From Pseudomonadota bacterium (GTDB taxonomy: Bacteria; Pseudomonadota; Gammaproteobacteria; Burkholderiales; Burkholderiaceae_C): a DNA stretch of 64,000 nucleotides. The stretch's first letter is position 1. Each line of letters begins with the position of its first letter. The translations under genes were made by a program, and so were the position numbers. Positions 31,302 to 41,727 of the stretch are shown here, piece by piece. Location of the stretch: positions 1 to 64,000 of the forward strand of contig JAEZWW010000069.1 of NCBI GenBank assembly GCA_023442945.1, read 5' to 3'. Below the pieces are notes generated by a model. The model saw only the letters and a program-made list of their open reading frames with translations. It was not told where the DNA came from and searched no databases.

Positions 31302-32612
31302 TCAGCCACCGTGCGCCAGGTGGCCGCCGACCAGGGTGCAGCGCACGCGGCCGGCCAGTTCATGGCCGTCAAACGGCGTGTGTTTGCCCTGGCTGCGCAG
31401 CGCGTCGGCGTTGACGGTCCAGCGCGCGTCGGGGTCGAACACGCACAGGTCGGCCACGCCGCCTTCGGCCAGGCGGCCGCAACTGGCTTGCAGCGTGCCC
31501 AGCGCCTGGCCGAGCACACGCGCGGGCGCGTCGGTGACGGCGCCCAGGGCGCGCAGCAGGCCGCCCTCGCCCACGGTGGCGCCCCACTTCAGCGCCAACG
31601 GCAGCAGCAATTCGAGCCCAGTGGCGCCGGGCTCGGCCTCGGCAAAGGGCAGGTGCTTGGCGTCGTTCTCGACCGGGGTGTGGTCGGACACCAGCGCGTC
31701 GATGGTGCCGTCCAGCAAGGCGGCGCCCAGCGCGTCGCGGTCGCGCTGCTGGCGCAGCGGCGGCGTGAGGCGGGTGCGGGTGTCGAAGTAGCCGATGTCG
31801 ACGTCGGTCAGGTGCAGCGAGTTGATGCTGACGTCGGCAGTGACGTTCAGCCCCTCCGCCTTGGCCTGGCGCAGCAGCGCCACGCCGGCGGCGCTGGACA
31901 GGCGTGACAGGTGCACGCGCGGCCCGACGCCGCTGCCGCGCAAGGCGCGCAGCAGTTCAAACAGCGTGTGCAGCGCGATGGTCTCGGCCGCGGCCGGCAC
32001 GCCGGCCAGGCCCATGCGCATGGCCAGCGGGCCGCTGGCGGCGACGCCGGTGCCCAGCCACGCGTCCAGCGGGCGCAGCCACACGGCATAACCAAAGGTG
32101 CTGGCGTACTGCAGCGCGCGCTGCAGCACCTGGGGGTTGACGATGGGCGCGTCGGCCTGGCCGAAGGCGACGCAGCCGGCGTCGGTCAGCTGGCCCATTT
32201 CGGTCAGCACCTCGCCCTTCAGGCCGCGGGTGAGCGCGCCCTGGGGGAATACGCGCGCCTGGTGCAGGCGCTCGGCACGGGTGCGCAGCATCTCGACCAG
32301 GCCGGGCTCGTCCAGGATCGGGTCGGTGTCGGGCGGGCAGACCAGGCTGGTCACGCCACCGGCGACGGCGGCGGCCAGCTCGCTTTCCAGCATGCGGGCG
32401 TGTTCGTGCCCCGGCTCGCGCAGGCGCGCCGTCAGGTCGACCAGGCCGGGCAGCACCCAGCAACCGCGCGCGTCGATGCTGCGGTTGGGCGCGAAGTCGG
32501 CCGGCGTCTTGCCAATGCCCAGGATGCGGCCGGCGGCAATGGCCACGTCGATCACTTCATCGCGCCCCGTGGCCGGGTCGATCAACCGGCCGTGCTGGAT
32601 CAGGAGTTTCAT
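31302..32612 (-). CDS. Dihydroorotase-like protein, probably non-catalytic (PyrC')
   Basis: A 436-residue member of the long dihydroorotase family. The metal motif HxH expected in DLHVHLREPG is replaced: residues 59-68 read DLTARLREPG, with Thr61 and Arg63 where histidines belong. The later EVTPHHLLLTD segment is also changed (ADVSINSLHLTD), while SDHTPV is kept. Such pseudo-dihydroorotases in Pseudomonas and Burkholderiales are structural partners of aspartate carbamoyltransferase. It follows pyrB in the same direction. An active PyrC should be encoded elsewhere. Confidence 0.88.
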   Translation of the reverse strand: MKLLIQHGRLIDPATGRDEVIDVAIAAGRILGIGKTPADFAPNRSIDARGCWVLPGLVDLTARLREPGHEHARMLESELAAAVAGGVTSLVCPPDTDPILDEPGLVEMLRTRAERLHQARVFPQGALTRGLKGEVLTEMGQLTDAGCVAFGQADAPIVNPQVLQRALQYASTFGYAVWLRPLDAWLGTGVAASGPLAMRMGLAGVPAAAETIALHTLFELLRALRGSGVGPRVHLSRLSSAAGVALLRQAKAEGLNVTADVSINSLHLTDVDIGYFDTRTRLTPPLRQQRDRDALGAALLDGTIDALVSDHTPVENDAKHLPFAEAEPGATGLELLLPLALKWGATVGEGGLLRALGAVTDAPARVLGQALGTLQASCGRLAEGGVADLCVFDPDARWTVNADALRSQGKHTPFDGHELAGRVRCTLVGGHLAHGG

Positions 32613-32634
32613 GGTTTAAGTGTCAAATCGGCGT

Positions 32635-32678
32635 CTGGCCCCAGTGCAATCAGCGCGGCCAGCTATCAATTGAATAGT
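32635..32678 (-). repeat. R1 repeat copy 11
   Basis: Minus-strand core (ACTATTCAATTGATAGC, TGGCCGCGC, TGGGGCCAG) in the pyrB-pyrC' gap, sense to both genes. Together with an R2 copy it fills 32613-32837. Confidence 0.85.
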
Positions 32679-32702
32679 TCACACAAGGCCTGATCAGCCC
32701 AC

Positions 32703-32835
32703 GTACCCGCTCGAGCGGCCGCGGAGCAGGCCACGCCAGCGGCCGCCGCGGCCGGGCGTGCACCGGCCGCTGGCGGCGCCCCCTCGAGGGGGGTGGCGCA
32801 ACAGCGCGCAGCGCGTGAAGCCTGGGGGTGGGCCA
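32703..32835 (-). repeat. R2 repeat after pyrB, with the most diverged covarying hairpin
   Basis: Starts directly after the pyrB stop codon in sense orientation. The hairpin at 32742-32777 has outer stem GCCGCC/GGCGGC, a bulged A, inner stem GCGGCCGG/CCGGCCGC and loop TGCACGC. Both stems differ from the other copies yet pair fully. It also holds a CCCCCTCGAGGGGG palindrome as in R3, so the families are mosaic. Confidence 0.85.
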
Positions 32836-32837
32836 CG

Positions 32838-33800
32838 CTACGCCTCGTTGCCCGCCACGATGCTCATCACCGCCATGCGCACGGCGATGCCGAAGGTCAC
32901 TTGCGGCAGGATCACACTTTGCTGGCCGTCGACCACTTGCGAATCGATCTCGACCCCGCGGTTGATCGGGCCGGGGTGCATGACGATGGCGTCGGGCTTG
33001 GCCCAGCGCAGCTTGTCGGGCGTGAGGCCAAAGCTCTTGAAGAATTCCTGGCTGGAGGGCAGCAGCGCGCCGCTCATGCGTTCGTTCTGCAGGCGCAGCA
33101 TGATGACGACGTCGGCGTCCTTGATGCCTTCTTCGAGCATGTGGCACACGCGCACGCCCATCGGCCCGAAGTCGCCCGGCGCCAGCGTGCGCGGGCCGAC
33201 CACGCGCACCTCGGCCGCGCCGAGCGTGGTTAGCGCGTGAATGTCCGAGCGCGCCACGCGCGAATGCAGCACGTCGCCGACGATGGCCACCACCAGGTTG
33301 GAAAAGTCCTTCTTGTAGTGGCGGATGGTGTACATGTCGAGCAGCCCCTGCGTGGGGTGCGCGTGCCGCCCGTCGCCCGCGTTGACCACGTGCACGTGCG
33401 GCGCGACATGTTCGGCCAGCAGGTAGGGCGCGCCGCTTTCGCTGTGGCGCACGACAAAAATGTCGGCCGCCATGGCGCTGAGGTTGGCCACGGTGTCCAG
33501 AAGCGATTCGCCCTTGGCGGTGGACGAACGCGCGATGTCCAGCGTGTAGACGTCGGCCGACAGGCGCGTGGCCGCGATGTCGAAGGTGGTGCGGGTGCGC
33601 GTACTGTTTTCAAAGAACAGGTTGAACACGCTCTTGCCGCGCAGCAGGGGCACCTTCTTGACCTCGCGGTCGCTGACGCTGACGAACTGCGCCGCCGTGT
33701 CGAGGATGTGCGTGAGGATGTCGCGCGGCAGGCCTTCGGTGCTGAGCAGATGGATCAGCTCGCCGTTTCTATTCAGTTGCGGGTTGCGTCGGGCCAGCAC
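32838..33800 (-). CDS. pyrB: Aspartate carbamoyltransferase catalytic subunit
   Basis: PyrB joins carbamoyl phosphate to aspartate in pyrimidine synthesis. The 320 residues have the carbamoyl-phosphate loop FFENSTRTRTTF near 62-73, HPTQGLLDMYTI, the aspartate-binding region LRLQNERM and MHPGPINRGVEID. It starts with GTG three bases after the pyrR stop codon. No pyrI is present; the dead dihydroorotase downstream is the expected partner in this lineage. Confidence 0.97.
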   Translation of the reverse strand: MLARRNPQLNRNGELIHLLSTEGLPRDILTHILDTAAQFVSVSDREVKKVPLLRGKSVFNLFFENSTRTRTTFDIAATRLSADVYTLDIARSSTAKGESLLDTVANLSAMAADIFVVRHSESGAPYLLAEHVAPHVHVVNAGDGRHAHPTQGLLDMYTIRHYKKDFSNLVVAIVGDVLHSRVARSDIHALTTLGAAEVRVVGPRTLAPGDFGPMGVRVCHMLEEGIKDADVVIMLRLQNERMSGALLPSSQEFFKSFGLTPDKLRWAKPDAIVMHPGPINRGVEIDSQVVDGQQSVILPQVTFGIAVRMAVMSIVAGNEA

Positions 33801-33803
33801 GGC

Positions 33804-34300
<497 letters not shown>

Positions 34301-34304
<4 letters not shown>

Positions 34305-34756
34305 GGAAGACCCCTCAAAAACTGTTCCAGGATGATGGCAGCGGCGGCCGCGTCGGCGTCGCGCGCGCCCTGCGCGTGCGCTTCGGTGGTGGTGTAGCGC
34401 TCGTCCACCTCGTACACCGGCAGGCCAAAGCGGGCGCGCAGCTGGCGCCCGAACTTTTGCGCACGGCGCGTGTTCTCGTGCGCGGCACCATCGGGATGGG
34501 AGGGCACGCCGATGACGAGCGCGTCGGGCTGCCATTCCGCGATGCGCGCCTGCACTTGCGGCCAGCGCGCGTCGCCCTCTGCGCGGATGGTGGCCTGCGG
34601 CGTGGCCGTGCGCGTGATGCGGTTGCCGCTGGCAACGCCGGTGCGCTTCAGGCCAAAGTCGAAGGCCAGAAAGCAGGCTTGGGAGGCCGGCACTTCCAGC
34701 GGTGCCGATGCAGAGACAGGTGCGGCGGCGTCCGGCGCATGGGCGGGCGCGGCCAT
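34301..34756 (-). CDS. ruvX: Holliday junction resolvase-like YqgF
   Basis: RuvX/YqgF is an RNase H-fold nuclease linked to recombination and to 16S rRNA 5' end processing. The 151 residues include LAFDFGLKRTGVASGN near 30 with the first catalytic Asp, VIGVPSHPDG, YEVDERYTTTEA with the Glu, and a C-terminal RDADAAAAAIILEQFL. An Ala/Pro-rich N-terminal extension of about 25 residues precedes the fold. It follows yqgE directly, as in E. coli. Confidence 0.93.
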
Positions 34757-35356
34757 TCAGGCGTGCCCCGCGTCGGGCGACAGCATCCAGGCTTCCAGCC
34801 CCAACAAGCGCATGGCGCGGTCGTAACGCTGTTCGATGGGCGAATCGAAGATCACGCTGGTGTCGGCGTCAACGGTGAGCCAGCTGTTGCCAGCGATTTC
34901 GGATTCAAGCTGGCCTTCGCCCCAGGACGAAAAGCCCAGCGTGACCAGCACCCGGCGCGGACCGCCGCCGCTGGACAGGGCTTCCAACACGTCCTTGGAC
35001 GTGGTCATTTCCAGACCACCGGGCACCGCCAGCGTGGAGGCGTAAATGGATTCGTCAGCGGCCAGGCCTTCGGCGGTGACCGGGTCGTGCAGGACGAACC
35101 CGCGCTCAGTCTGCAGGGGGCCGCCGTGGAAGACGGGCTGCGCGCTGAGCTCCTTGCGATCCAGCGGCAGATCGACCTTCTGAAACAAATCGCCCAGGTT
35201 GATGTCGCCCGGCTTGTTGATGATCAGCCCGAGCGCACCGCGTTCGCTGTGTTCGCACACATACACGACGCTGCCGGCAAAGGTGCCATCCTCCATGCCC
35301 GGCATGGCGATGAGGAAGTGGTTGGTCAGGTTGATCGGCTGCACAGCATCGGCCAT
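34757..35356 (-). CDS. yqgE: UPF0301 family protein YqgE
   Basis: A 199-residue conserved protein of unknown function. Family signatures are clear: NLTNHFLIAMPGMEDGTFAGSVVY-type start (residues 9-32), GALGLIINKP, FHGGPLQTERGFVLH and GFSSWGEGQLESEIAGNSWL. It stands at the head of the yqgE-ruvX-pyrR-pyrB run and just downstream of chpA. Confidence 0.95.
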   Translation of the reverse strand: MADAVQPINLTNHFLIAMPGMEDGTFAGSVVYVCEHSERGALGLIINKPGDINLGDLFQKVDLPLDRKELSAQPVFHGGPLQTERGFVLHDPVTAEGLAADESIYASTLAVPGGLEMTTSKDVLEALSSGGGPRRVLVTLGFSSWGEGQLESEIAGNSWLTVDADTSVIFDSPIEQRYDRAMRLLGLEAWMLSPDAGHA

Positions 35357-35392
35357 GCACCCGATTCTAGCGGCCGGGCATCGCCCGGGCGC

Positions 35393-38300
35393 TCACTTGG
35401 CCGGCGCAGCGGCCGTGGTGTAACCCTTGATCAGACCCAGCAGCTCGTCTTCCGAATACGGCTTGCCGAGGTAGTGGCTCACGCCCAACTCGCGCGCATG
35501 CTCGCGGTGCTTCTCGGCGATGCGCGACGTGATCATGATCACGGGCAGATCGGCCAGCTTCTCGTCCGCGCGGATGTTGCGCACGAAGTCGAAGCCGTCC
35601 ATCCGCGGCATCTCGATGTCGGACAGGATCACCGCCGGGCGCTCGGCCTGCAGGCGCTCCAGCCCTTGCAGGCCGTCGGCTGCCAGGGCCACGCGGTAGC
35701 CTTCGCGCTGCAGCAGGCGCTGCGTGACGCGGCGCACGGTGATGGAGTCGTCGACCACCAGCACCAGCGGGATGTCCGAATGCGCGGGTGCTAGCGGGAC
35801 CGGCTGTGCTGGTGCACCGGCGGCGGCTTCGGCAACAGCCGCCGCGGGTGCCGCGTCGGCCGCGGGCAGCTCGACCGTCATGGCCTGTGCTTGCTCGCCG
35901 TACACGGCGGCCAGGGCCACCGGGTTGTAGATCAATGCTACAGCGCCCGAAGCCAGCGCCGTGATCGCCACCAGACCAGGCAGACGCGCCAGCTGCGGGC
36001 CGAGCGCCTTCACCACGACTTCCTGGTTGCCCAGCACTTCGTCGACGTGCACGGCCACGCGCTGCGCAGCAGAACGGAAGATGACCACCGGCGTGCTGCG
36101 GCCCCGTGGCTCGGTGCTGCGCTGCGAACTTTGCAGCAGGGCGCCGGACCAGAAGAAAGGCAGCATCTCTTCGCCGTAGCGGTACTGGCCGCTGCGGTAG
36201 GCCTCTTCCAGCGTCTTGGCCGGGGCGCGCTGCACGATTTCGACCAGGTTGGATGGCACACCCACGGTCAGGTGGCCGGCGCGCACCATCACCACGTGCG
36301 TGACGGCGGTGGTCAGCGGCAGGACCAGGCGGAAGGACGAGCCCTGGCCTTCGCGGGTGCTGGTCTCGATGCGGCCGCCGAGCGACTGCACTTCGGTGCG
36401 CACCACGTCCATGCCGACACCGCGGCCGGCCAACTCGGTCACTTCGGTGGCGGTCGAGAAGCCGGGCGCGAAGATCAGGTTGCCGACTTCGGCGTCGCCC
36501 ATTTCGCGGTCGGCAGGGACCAAGCCCAGCTGTTGGGCGCGCTCGCGGATGCGCGGCAGGTTGAGCCCAGCGCCGTCGTCGCGGAATTCGACCGACACGT
36601 CGTTGCCGGCCTGCTGCACGTCGATGGCGACCAGGCCAATCGGGTCCTTGCTGCGCGCGGCGCGCATGGCTTGACTTTCGATACCGTGCACCACGCAGTT
36701 GCGCAGCAGGTGTTCGAAGGCCGGCGTCATCCGGTCCAGAATGCCGCGGTCCATTTCGATCGAGCCACCGCTGATGTCCAGGCGGACTTGCTTGCCGGTC
36801 TCTTTGGAAGCCTGGCGCACCACGCGGTACAGGCGCTCGGAAATGCCTTCGAACTCAACCATGCGCGTGCGCAGCAGGTCGCGTTGCAGTTCACGCGACT
36901 GGCGCGCCTGGGCGGCCAGGTCGTCTTCGCTGGCCTCAATGGCGCGCTGCAGGCTGCGCTGCACCGTGGCCACGTCGTTGACCGACTCGGCCATCATGCG
37001 GGTCAATTCCTGCATGCGGGTGAAGCGGTCGAATTCGAGCGGGTCGAAGTTCTGCTGCGCGTCCTTGGACAAGGCCAGGCGCGACTGCATCTGGGTTTCG
37101 GCCTGCAGCTCGACGTCGCGCAGCTGACCGCGCAAGCGTTCGAGGTTGCCCGTGAGTTCGCCCAGCGCGGCGCGCAGCTGACCGACCTCGGACTCGAGCC
37201 GTGCACGCGATGTCATCAGCTCGCCCGCCTGGGCCACCAGGCGATCCAGCAGCTGGCTGCGCACGCGCACGGACTGACCAGCGGCCACACGGGCCGACAC
37301 CAAAGACAGCGGCGCAGGCAGGGCCACATCGCCCATCACCGGCGCGGGGCGCGGCTCGGCAGGTGCGTCGGCCACCGGCACGGCTTCTGCGGCGGCGGGT
37401 TCGGCCGGTGCAGCAGCCTCGTGCAACTGGGCTTCGACGCCTGGCGCCGCAGCGCCCACTTCTTCGCCTTCGACGCCGACGTCGCCAACCTGCAGGCGCT
37501 TGAATGCGAGCTGCAGCTCGTCCAGGTGGTCCAGCAGCGGCTCGATGTCGTGCGAGCCGATGCCGTCGATGCCGATGGTCTCGATCGCCGATTCGGTGCG
37601 GTGGGCCATCTCGCCCAGACGCAGCGCACCGGCCAAGCGGGCACTGCCCTTGAGCGTGTGCAGCGCGCGCAGCACCTGGCCGCGCGGCCCGCGCTCCAGC
37701 GGGTGGGCGTGCCATTCGCGCATCGCAGCGCTCAGCTGCGGCATGAGTTCTTCCGCCTCTTCCTCGAAGATCGGGAACAGGTCCGGGTCGACCGCGTCCA
37801 CCACGTCGATGTCGTCGGCGATCCTTGGCGTCGCGGCGTCAGCGACAGCAAAAGGTGCCTGCGGGACGACGGCCCGTACAGCGGCAACGACCGGTAGCGG
37901 CTGTACTGCGGCGGCGGATTCGACATCGACCGCTGCCACGGCAGCTGCCGGAGCGTCGCCCACCGTGGGCTCGAGTGCCTGAACGCGTTGCAGCACGTCC
38001 GCGTTGGGCGCTTTCAGGATCCCTGCCGCAAACTGGTGCAGAACGCGGCGAATGTCTTCGGCCGCTTCGTTGAGCGCGGCGGCCTGGTCCGCGGTTCCGT
38101 ACGGCTGGCCATGCAGCCGCTCCAGCGCATGCTCGACTGCACGCGACAGCTCGGACAGCGCCGCAAATCCCACAGTGGCCGAACTGCCTGCCAACGAATG
38201 CGCGCGGGCAACGGCGCGCTCGGGCACCGGCTGCTCCAACTCCAGCGTCCACTCCGACAACTCGGTGATGAGCTGGCGCGACCACTCGTCGGCCTCGTTG

Positions 38301-41300
38301 AGGTAGACGTTGTACAGCGGCACGCTGATGCGCAGATCGCCGATCTGCTTGAACGCTTCCTCCTCGACGTCATCAGCAGCGTCGGAAGTGACGGCTTCTT
38401 CGAAGTCAAGCGATTCGGGTTCTTGCTCCAGCGCGGGGGCGTCTACCGAAACCACCTCCCCGGTGGCGAAGTCAAGCTCGCCCAGATCCAGTGCCAGCGC
38501 TTCGTCCGTAGCGACAGGCTCTAGGTCGCCGTTTGACGAAGCCCCGGCAGCGTCTGCCAACGGGTCGACCATCTCGGCGGTTCCGGCAACGGGCATCGAT
38601 GCTAGAACTTCCAGAGCACCGGGTACGCTCGCTTCGAACGAGGCGAAGTCCAGTTCGTCCAGCTCAAGACCAACGATCGGCTCGTCCGCGACGGACGCGG
38701 GTTCGCTCTGGGCGGCTTCGGCCAACTCGATCGGCGCAGTGAACTCGGCCTCAGGTACGGACAGCTCGATCGGCTCGGCGGTGTCCGTCAACGCCGCAGC
38801 GTCCAGCTCGATGGCTTCAACCGCCTCGATGTTGTCCAGGTCCAAGCCTGCATCGGCCCAAGCGTCTTGGGCCTCTAAGGGCGCTTTTGCGACAGCTTCA
38901 ACCTCGACAGGCGTCGGATCCACCGACACCGGAGGCTCCAGACTGAGGTCCGGCAGATCGAAACCCGCCAGCGCTGGGAGGCCAGTAGAGTCCGCAGGTG
39001 GCGCGACTACCTGATCCAATTGTGCGGACGGGCCCTGGGGGGCAAACGTGTCGCCGCCTGCCACCACTTGTGCATCGAAGCTGTCGCGAGCCTCCAGCTC
39101 AATGGCCTCGTCGACCACCACGGCTCCAGCAGCCGGCGCATCGTCCGGCAGCATCAGGTCGAGTTGTTGTCCGTCCTGTCTCAGGGCATCGGCCACCAGA
39201 TTGAACGGCGCTGCCTGCCAGTGGTCAGCCCGCTTGGCGGCAATGTCTTCTACCCACCGCGCGAATCCACTCAGAGACTCGCCGGCCACACGCGTCAACG
39301 CATCGGACGCCGGCTTCTGCTCCGCCAGCCACGCGTTGAGCAGTTGCTCCATGGACCAGGCCGCTTCACCAAATTCGGTGAGCCCCACCATGCGCGAGCT
39401 TCCTTTAAGCGTATGGAACGCGCGGCGCAGCGTGGTCAGTTGCTCGCTGTCTCCTGGCGCGCTGCGGAGGGCGGCCACCGCGTCCTGACCGTTCTGAACC
39501 ACTTCTCGCGCTTCTTCCAGGAAGATGTCGAGAAGATCGTCATCATCGTCGCCCTCTGGCGCAGAGGTCGAGGGAGCCGCCACAGGCGCGGCGGCCGGCG
39601 GCACGCCTGCCACGACCGACAGCGACTCCAGCGCGCCTGGCAGTTGATCTGCATCCTGGCGCCGAGCGATGTCGGCAGCGCGGGCCGCGGCCTGCGCCAG
39701 CGCCGGCTTTTCGTCCAGCGCGGCCTTGGCCGCCAGCTGATCCAGCTCCCCCGGCAACGCTTCAGCCGGTACGGCACTCAAGCGGTCAAAATCAGAAACA
39801 GGATCGTCCGCGTCGGACAGATCCAGCTCCAGATCCAGTGCGGAAGCGGGCACAGCATGAGGGACGACCGCCCTCTCACGCCCAGACAGGTGACGAAGTT
39901 CGCCGGATTCTGCATCGAACACGAACAAGCGACGTGCCAAGACGGGCTGGTACCCCATCATGTCGATCAGGAAACCCAGTGCACCCGCGTTGGTGCCCAG
40001 CTTCTCGAAGACCGCGGTATCAGCGCCCTCGACATCCTGATCGGACGCCAGCAGGGATTCGACCGTCTCGCGCATGCGCGAGACCGCGATGGCGGCCTGA
40101 TCCAGCCCCAGGACCGACAAGACACCCTTCATCTGTCCGAGCAGGCCGGGGACGGGGTTCAGGACGTCCTTGTTGGCCGGCTGCCGGAAGAACTGGTCGA
40201 GGTGCTGCTCCGTCTCGCTCAGCGTGGTGCGCAGCTCGCCGATCACGGTGCCCATGGTCTGGCGGTCGCTGAAGCTGCGGTACAGCTCCTCCATCCAGGG
40301 TTCGAGCGCGGGCGCGGCTTGGTGCGTGCGCACCGCGTCGAGGCGCTCGGCCAATTGCGTCAGTCGTTGCGTGAAGAGCGCATCGGCGGGCTGAAAATCG
40401 GTGAACGAGGCCTCGAGAAACAGCACCGCCGTGGCGGTTTCCATGGACAGCTCGGGACTGGGCGGCTGTGCCGACTGTGCAACCTGCTGCGCCACGCGAG
40501 TAAGCGCGTCGGACATAGGACGCCCATTGGCGTGCAGCTTGTTGAGCGACTCCACCACCAGCCCGAACTGGTCCACACACGCCTTGAGGCGCGCCATGTC
40601 GCCACCGGCCAATGCCGACCAATTTTCCTTGACCGATTCGACGCGCCGGCGGGCCTGCGCCAACACCGCCGGGTCGTAGAGCCCGAACGCCGGCTCGTCG
40701 TAGATCACCGGCGCATAAGCGGTGAGATCCCACGCGCGCTGAACCGCTGCTACGACCGGTGCCGTGGCCGTGGCCCTCGGGCCTGCCTGGGCAATGAAGA
40801 ACAGCAGGTCCTGCGCCAGGCGCTCCGACACACTCTGGTCGCCTCGCGCAAGCGAGGTGTACTGCAACAGGATACGCGACGCCGCACGTTTGGCGTATAC
40901 GTCCATCGGCACCAATGCTTTCGCCAGCGCTTGAAAGAAAGCAGCGGACAGCTTCCAGAAGATGACGGGGTGACGCGCCGCCTCCCCATCGGCAAGTCCC
41001 AGTGCAATAACGCCGAGCTCGGAAGCCGCATTGACGTCCCCGTGCTTCATGATCTTCAGGACACGCTGGTCCAGCCGACTGCGAATATCAGGGCTGTATG
41101 CGATACGTTGCGCTGCCGCGGGCGTAGCCGGATCGACCCAGTACCACGCGTGCACCCACAAGTCGGCCGGGTGAATCCGATCGGCACCCGCCATTTCCAG
41201 CACCTGCCGGTACTGTGGGAACAGACCGAGTGCCGAACGCGGCTTGTCGCTCAGCTGGTTTTCCAGGTAGTCCACCAGAGCAAAGCCTGCGTGCTCCAGC

Positions 41301-41641
41301 TTGGCGGCCTCGGCCTCGGTGCAGGTTTCGGGCCGCAGCACGTACTGCTGCACCGCCGTTTCCATGGCGCGCACCATCTGGGCCGCAACGCCTTGCCCGA
41401 CCATTTCCAGCGCACCCACCACCTGGTGCAGGTGCTGCCGCGCGATGCGCAGCTGACTGGCGTCTACTGCAGCCAGATCCACCCCGCGGGCGGCTTCGGC
41501 ATCTCGCGCATAGCGTTTGAGGGACTTGGTCGCTAGGTCGATCGACTTGCGCGTCTCGTCCAGAACCCAGGCCAGCGGCCCGAGATCCCCAGTCACGACA
41601 CCGCTCACCTCTTCGGACCGGTTCTGGCCATTGGTCACCAT
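35393..41641 (-). CDS. chpA: Type IV pilus chemosensory hybrid kinase ChpA/PilL
   Basis: A 2082-residue CheA-type hybrid histidine kinase controlling type IV pilus motility. It has a long N-terminal part of degenerate Hpt-like helices, then Hpt domains with FHTLKGSSRMVG near 740, HSLAGSSATVG near 1150 and LHTLKGSARLAG near 1327, joined by acidic Ala/Pro-rich linkers. The dimerisation helix and ATPase (MTPAFEHLLRNCVVHGIE near 1640) follow, then a CheW-like domain about 1790-1900, and a receiver domain about 1955-2070 with VILSDIEMPRMDG. Fewer Hpt sites than Pseudomonas ChpA. Last gene of the rubA-pilG-H-I-J operon; no pilK or chpB follows. Confidence 0.95.
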   Translation of the reverse strand: MVTNGQNRSEEVSGVVTGDLGPLAWVLDETRKSIDLATKSLKRYARDAEAARGVDLAAVDASQLRIARQHLHQVVGALEMVGQGVAAQMVRAMETAVQQYVLRPETCTEAEAAKLEHAGFALVDYLENQLSDKPRSALGLFPQYRQVLEMAGADRIHPADLWVHAWYWVDPATPAAAQRIAYSPDIRSRLDQRVLKIMKHGDVNAASELGVIALGLADGEAARHPVIFWKLSAAFFQALAKALVPMDVYAKRAASRILLQYTSLARGDQSVSERLAQDLLFFIAQAGPRATATAPVVAAVQRAWDLTAYAPVIYDEPAFGLYDPAVLAQARRRVESVKENWSALAGGDMARLKACVDQFGLVVESLNKLHANGRPMSDALTRVAQQVAQSAQPPSPELSMETATAVLFLEASFTDFQPADALFTQRLTQLAERLDAVRTHQAAPALEPWMEELYRSFSDRQTMGTVIGELRTTLSETEQHLDQFFRQPANKDVLNPVPGLLGQMKGVLSVLGLDQAAIAVSRMRETVESLLASDQDVEGADTAVFEKLGTNAGALGFLIDMMGYQPVLARRLFVFDAESGELRHLSGRERAVVPHAVPASALDLELDLSDADDPVSDFDRLSAVPAEALPGELDQLAAKAALDEKPALAQAAARAADIARRQDADQLPGALESLSVVAGVPPAAAPVAAPSTSAPEGDDDDDLLDIFLEEAREVVQNGQDAVAALRSAPGDSEQLTTLRRAFHTLKGSSRMVGLTEFGEAAWSMEQLLNAWLAEQKPASDALTRVAGESLSGFARWVEDIAAKRADHWQAAPFNLVADALRQDGQQLDLMLPDDAPAAGAVVVDEAIELEARDSFDAQVVAGGDTFAPQGPSAQLDQVVAPPADSTGLPALAGFDLPDLSLEPPVSVDPTPVEVEAVAKAPLEAQDAWADAGLDLDNIEAVEAIELDAAALTDTAEPIELSVPEAEFTAPIELAEAAQSEPASVADEPIVGLELDELDFASFEASVPGALEVLASMPVAGTAEMVDPLADAAGASSNGDLEPVATDEALALDLGELDFATGEVVSVDAPALEQEPESLDFEEAVTSDAADDVEEEAFKQIGDLRISVPLYNVYLNEADEWSRQLITELSEWTLELEQPVPERAVARAHSLAGSSATVGFAALSELSRAVEHALERLHGQPYGTADQAAALNEAAEDIRRVLHQFAAGILKAPNADVLQRVQALEPTVGDAPAAAVAAVDVESAAAVQPLPVVAAVRAVVPQAPFAVADAATPRIADDIDVVDAVDPDLFPIFEEEAEELMPQLSAAMREWHAHPLERGPRGQVLRALHTLKGSARLAGALRLGEMAHRTESAIETIGIDGIGSHDIEPLLDHLDELQLAFKRLQVGDVGVEGEEVGAAAPGVEAQLHEAAAPAEPAAAEAVPVADAPAEPRPAPVMGDVALPAPLSLVSARVAAGQSVRVRSQLLDRLVAQAGELMTSRARLESEVGQLRAALGELTGNLERLRGQLRDVELQAETQMQSRLALSKDAQQNFDPLEFDRFTRMQELTRMMAESVNDVATVQRSLQRAIEASEDDLAAQARQSRELQRDLLRTRMVEFEGISERLYRVVRQASKETGKQVRLDISGGSIEMDRGILDRMTPAFEHLLRNCVVHGIESQAMRAARSKDPIGLVAIDVQQAGNDVSVEFRDDGAGLNLPRIRERAQQLGLVPADREMGDAEVGNLIFAPGFSTATEVTELAGRGVGMDVVRTEVQSLGGRIETSTREGQGSSFRLVLPLTTAVTHVVMVRAGHLTVGVPSNLVEIVQRAPAKTLEEAYRSGQYRYGEEMLPFFWSGALLQSSQRSTEPRGRSTPVVIFRSAAQRVAVHVDEVLGNQEVVVKALGPQLARLPGLVAITALASGAVALIYNPVALAAVYGEQAQAMTVELPAADAAPAAAVAEAAAGAPAQPVPLAPAHSDIPLVLVVDDSITVRRVTQRLLQREGYRVALAADGLQGLERLQAERPAVILSDIEMPRMDGFDFVRNIRADEKLADLPVIMITSRIAEKHREHARELGVSHYLGKPYSEDELLGLIKGYTTAAAPAK

Positions 41642-41727
41642 GGATTCTTATTCTCCGAAAGCAATCCCCATTCCTGCAAGCGGAATGGGCATACGCACAC
41701 GCGCGTCGTCTTGTCTTGTTGGGTGAA

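Noticed and set aside
39020..41536. 838-codon open frame on the plus strand opposite chpA
   Set aside because: Shadow of the chpA coding strand; no recognisable domain, and chpA has clear Hpt, ATPase and receiver motifs.
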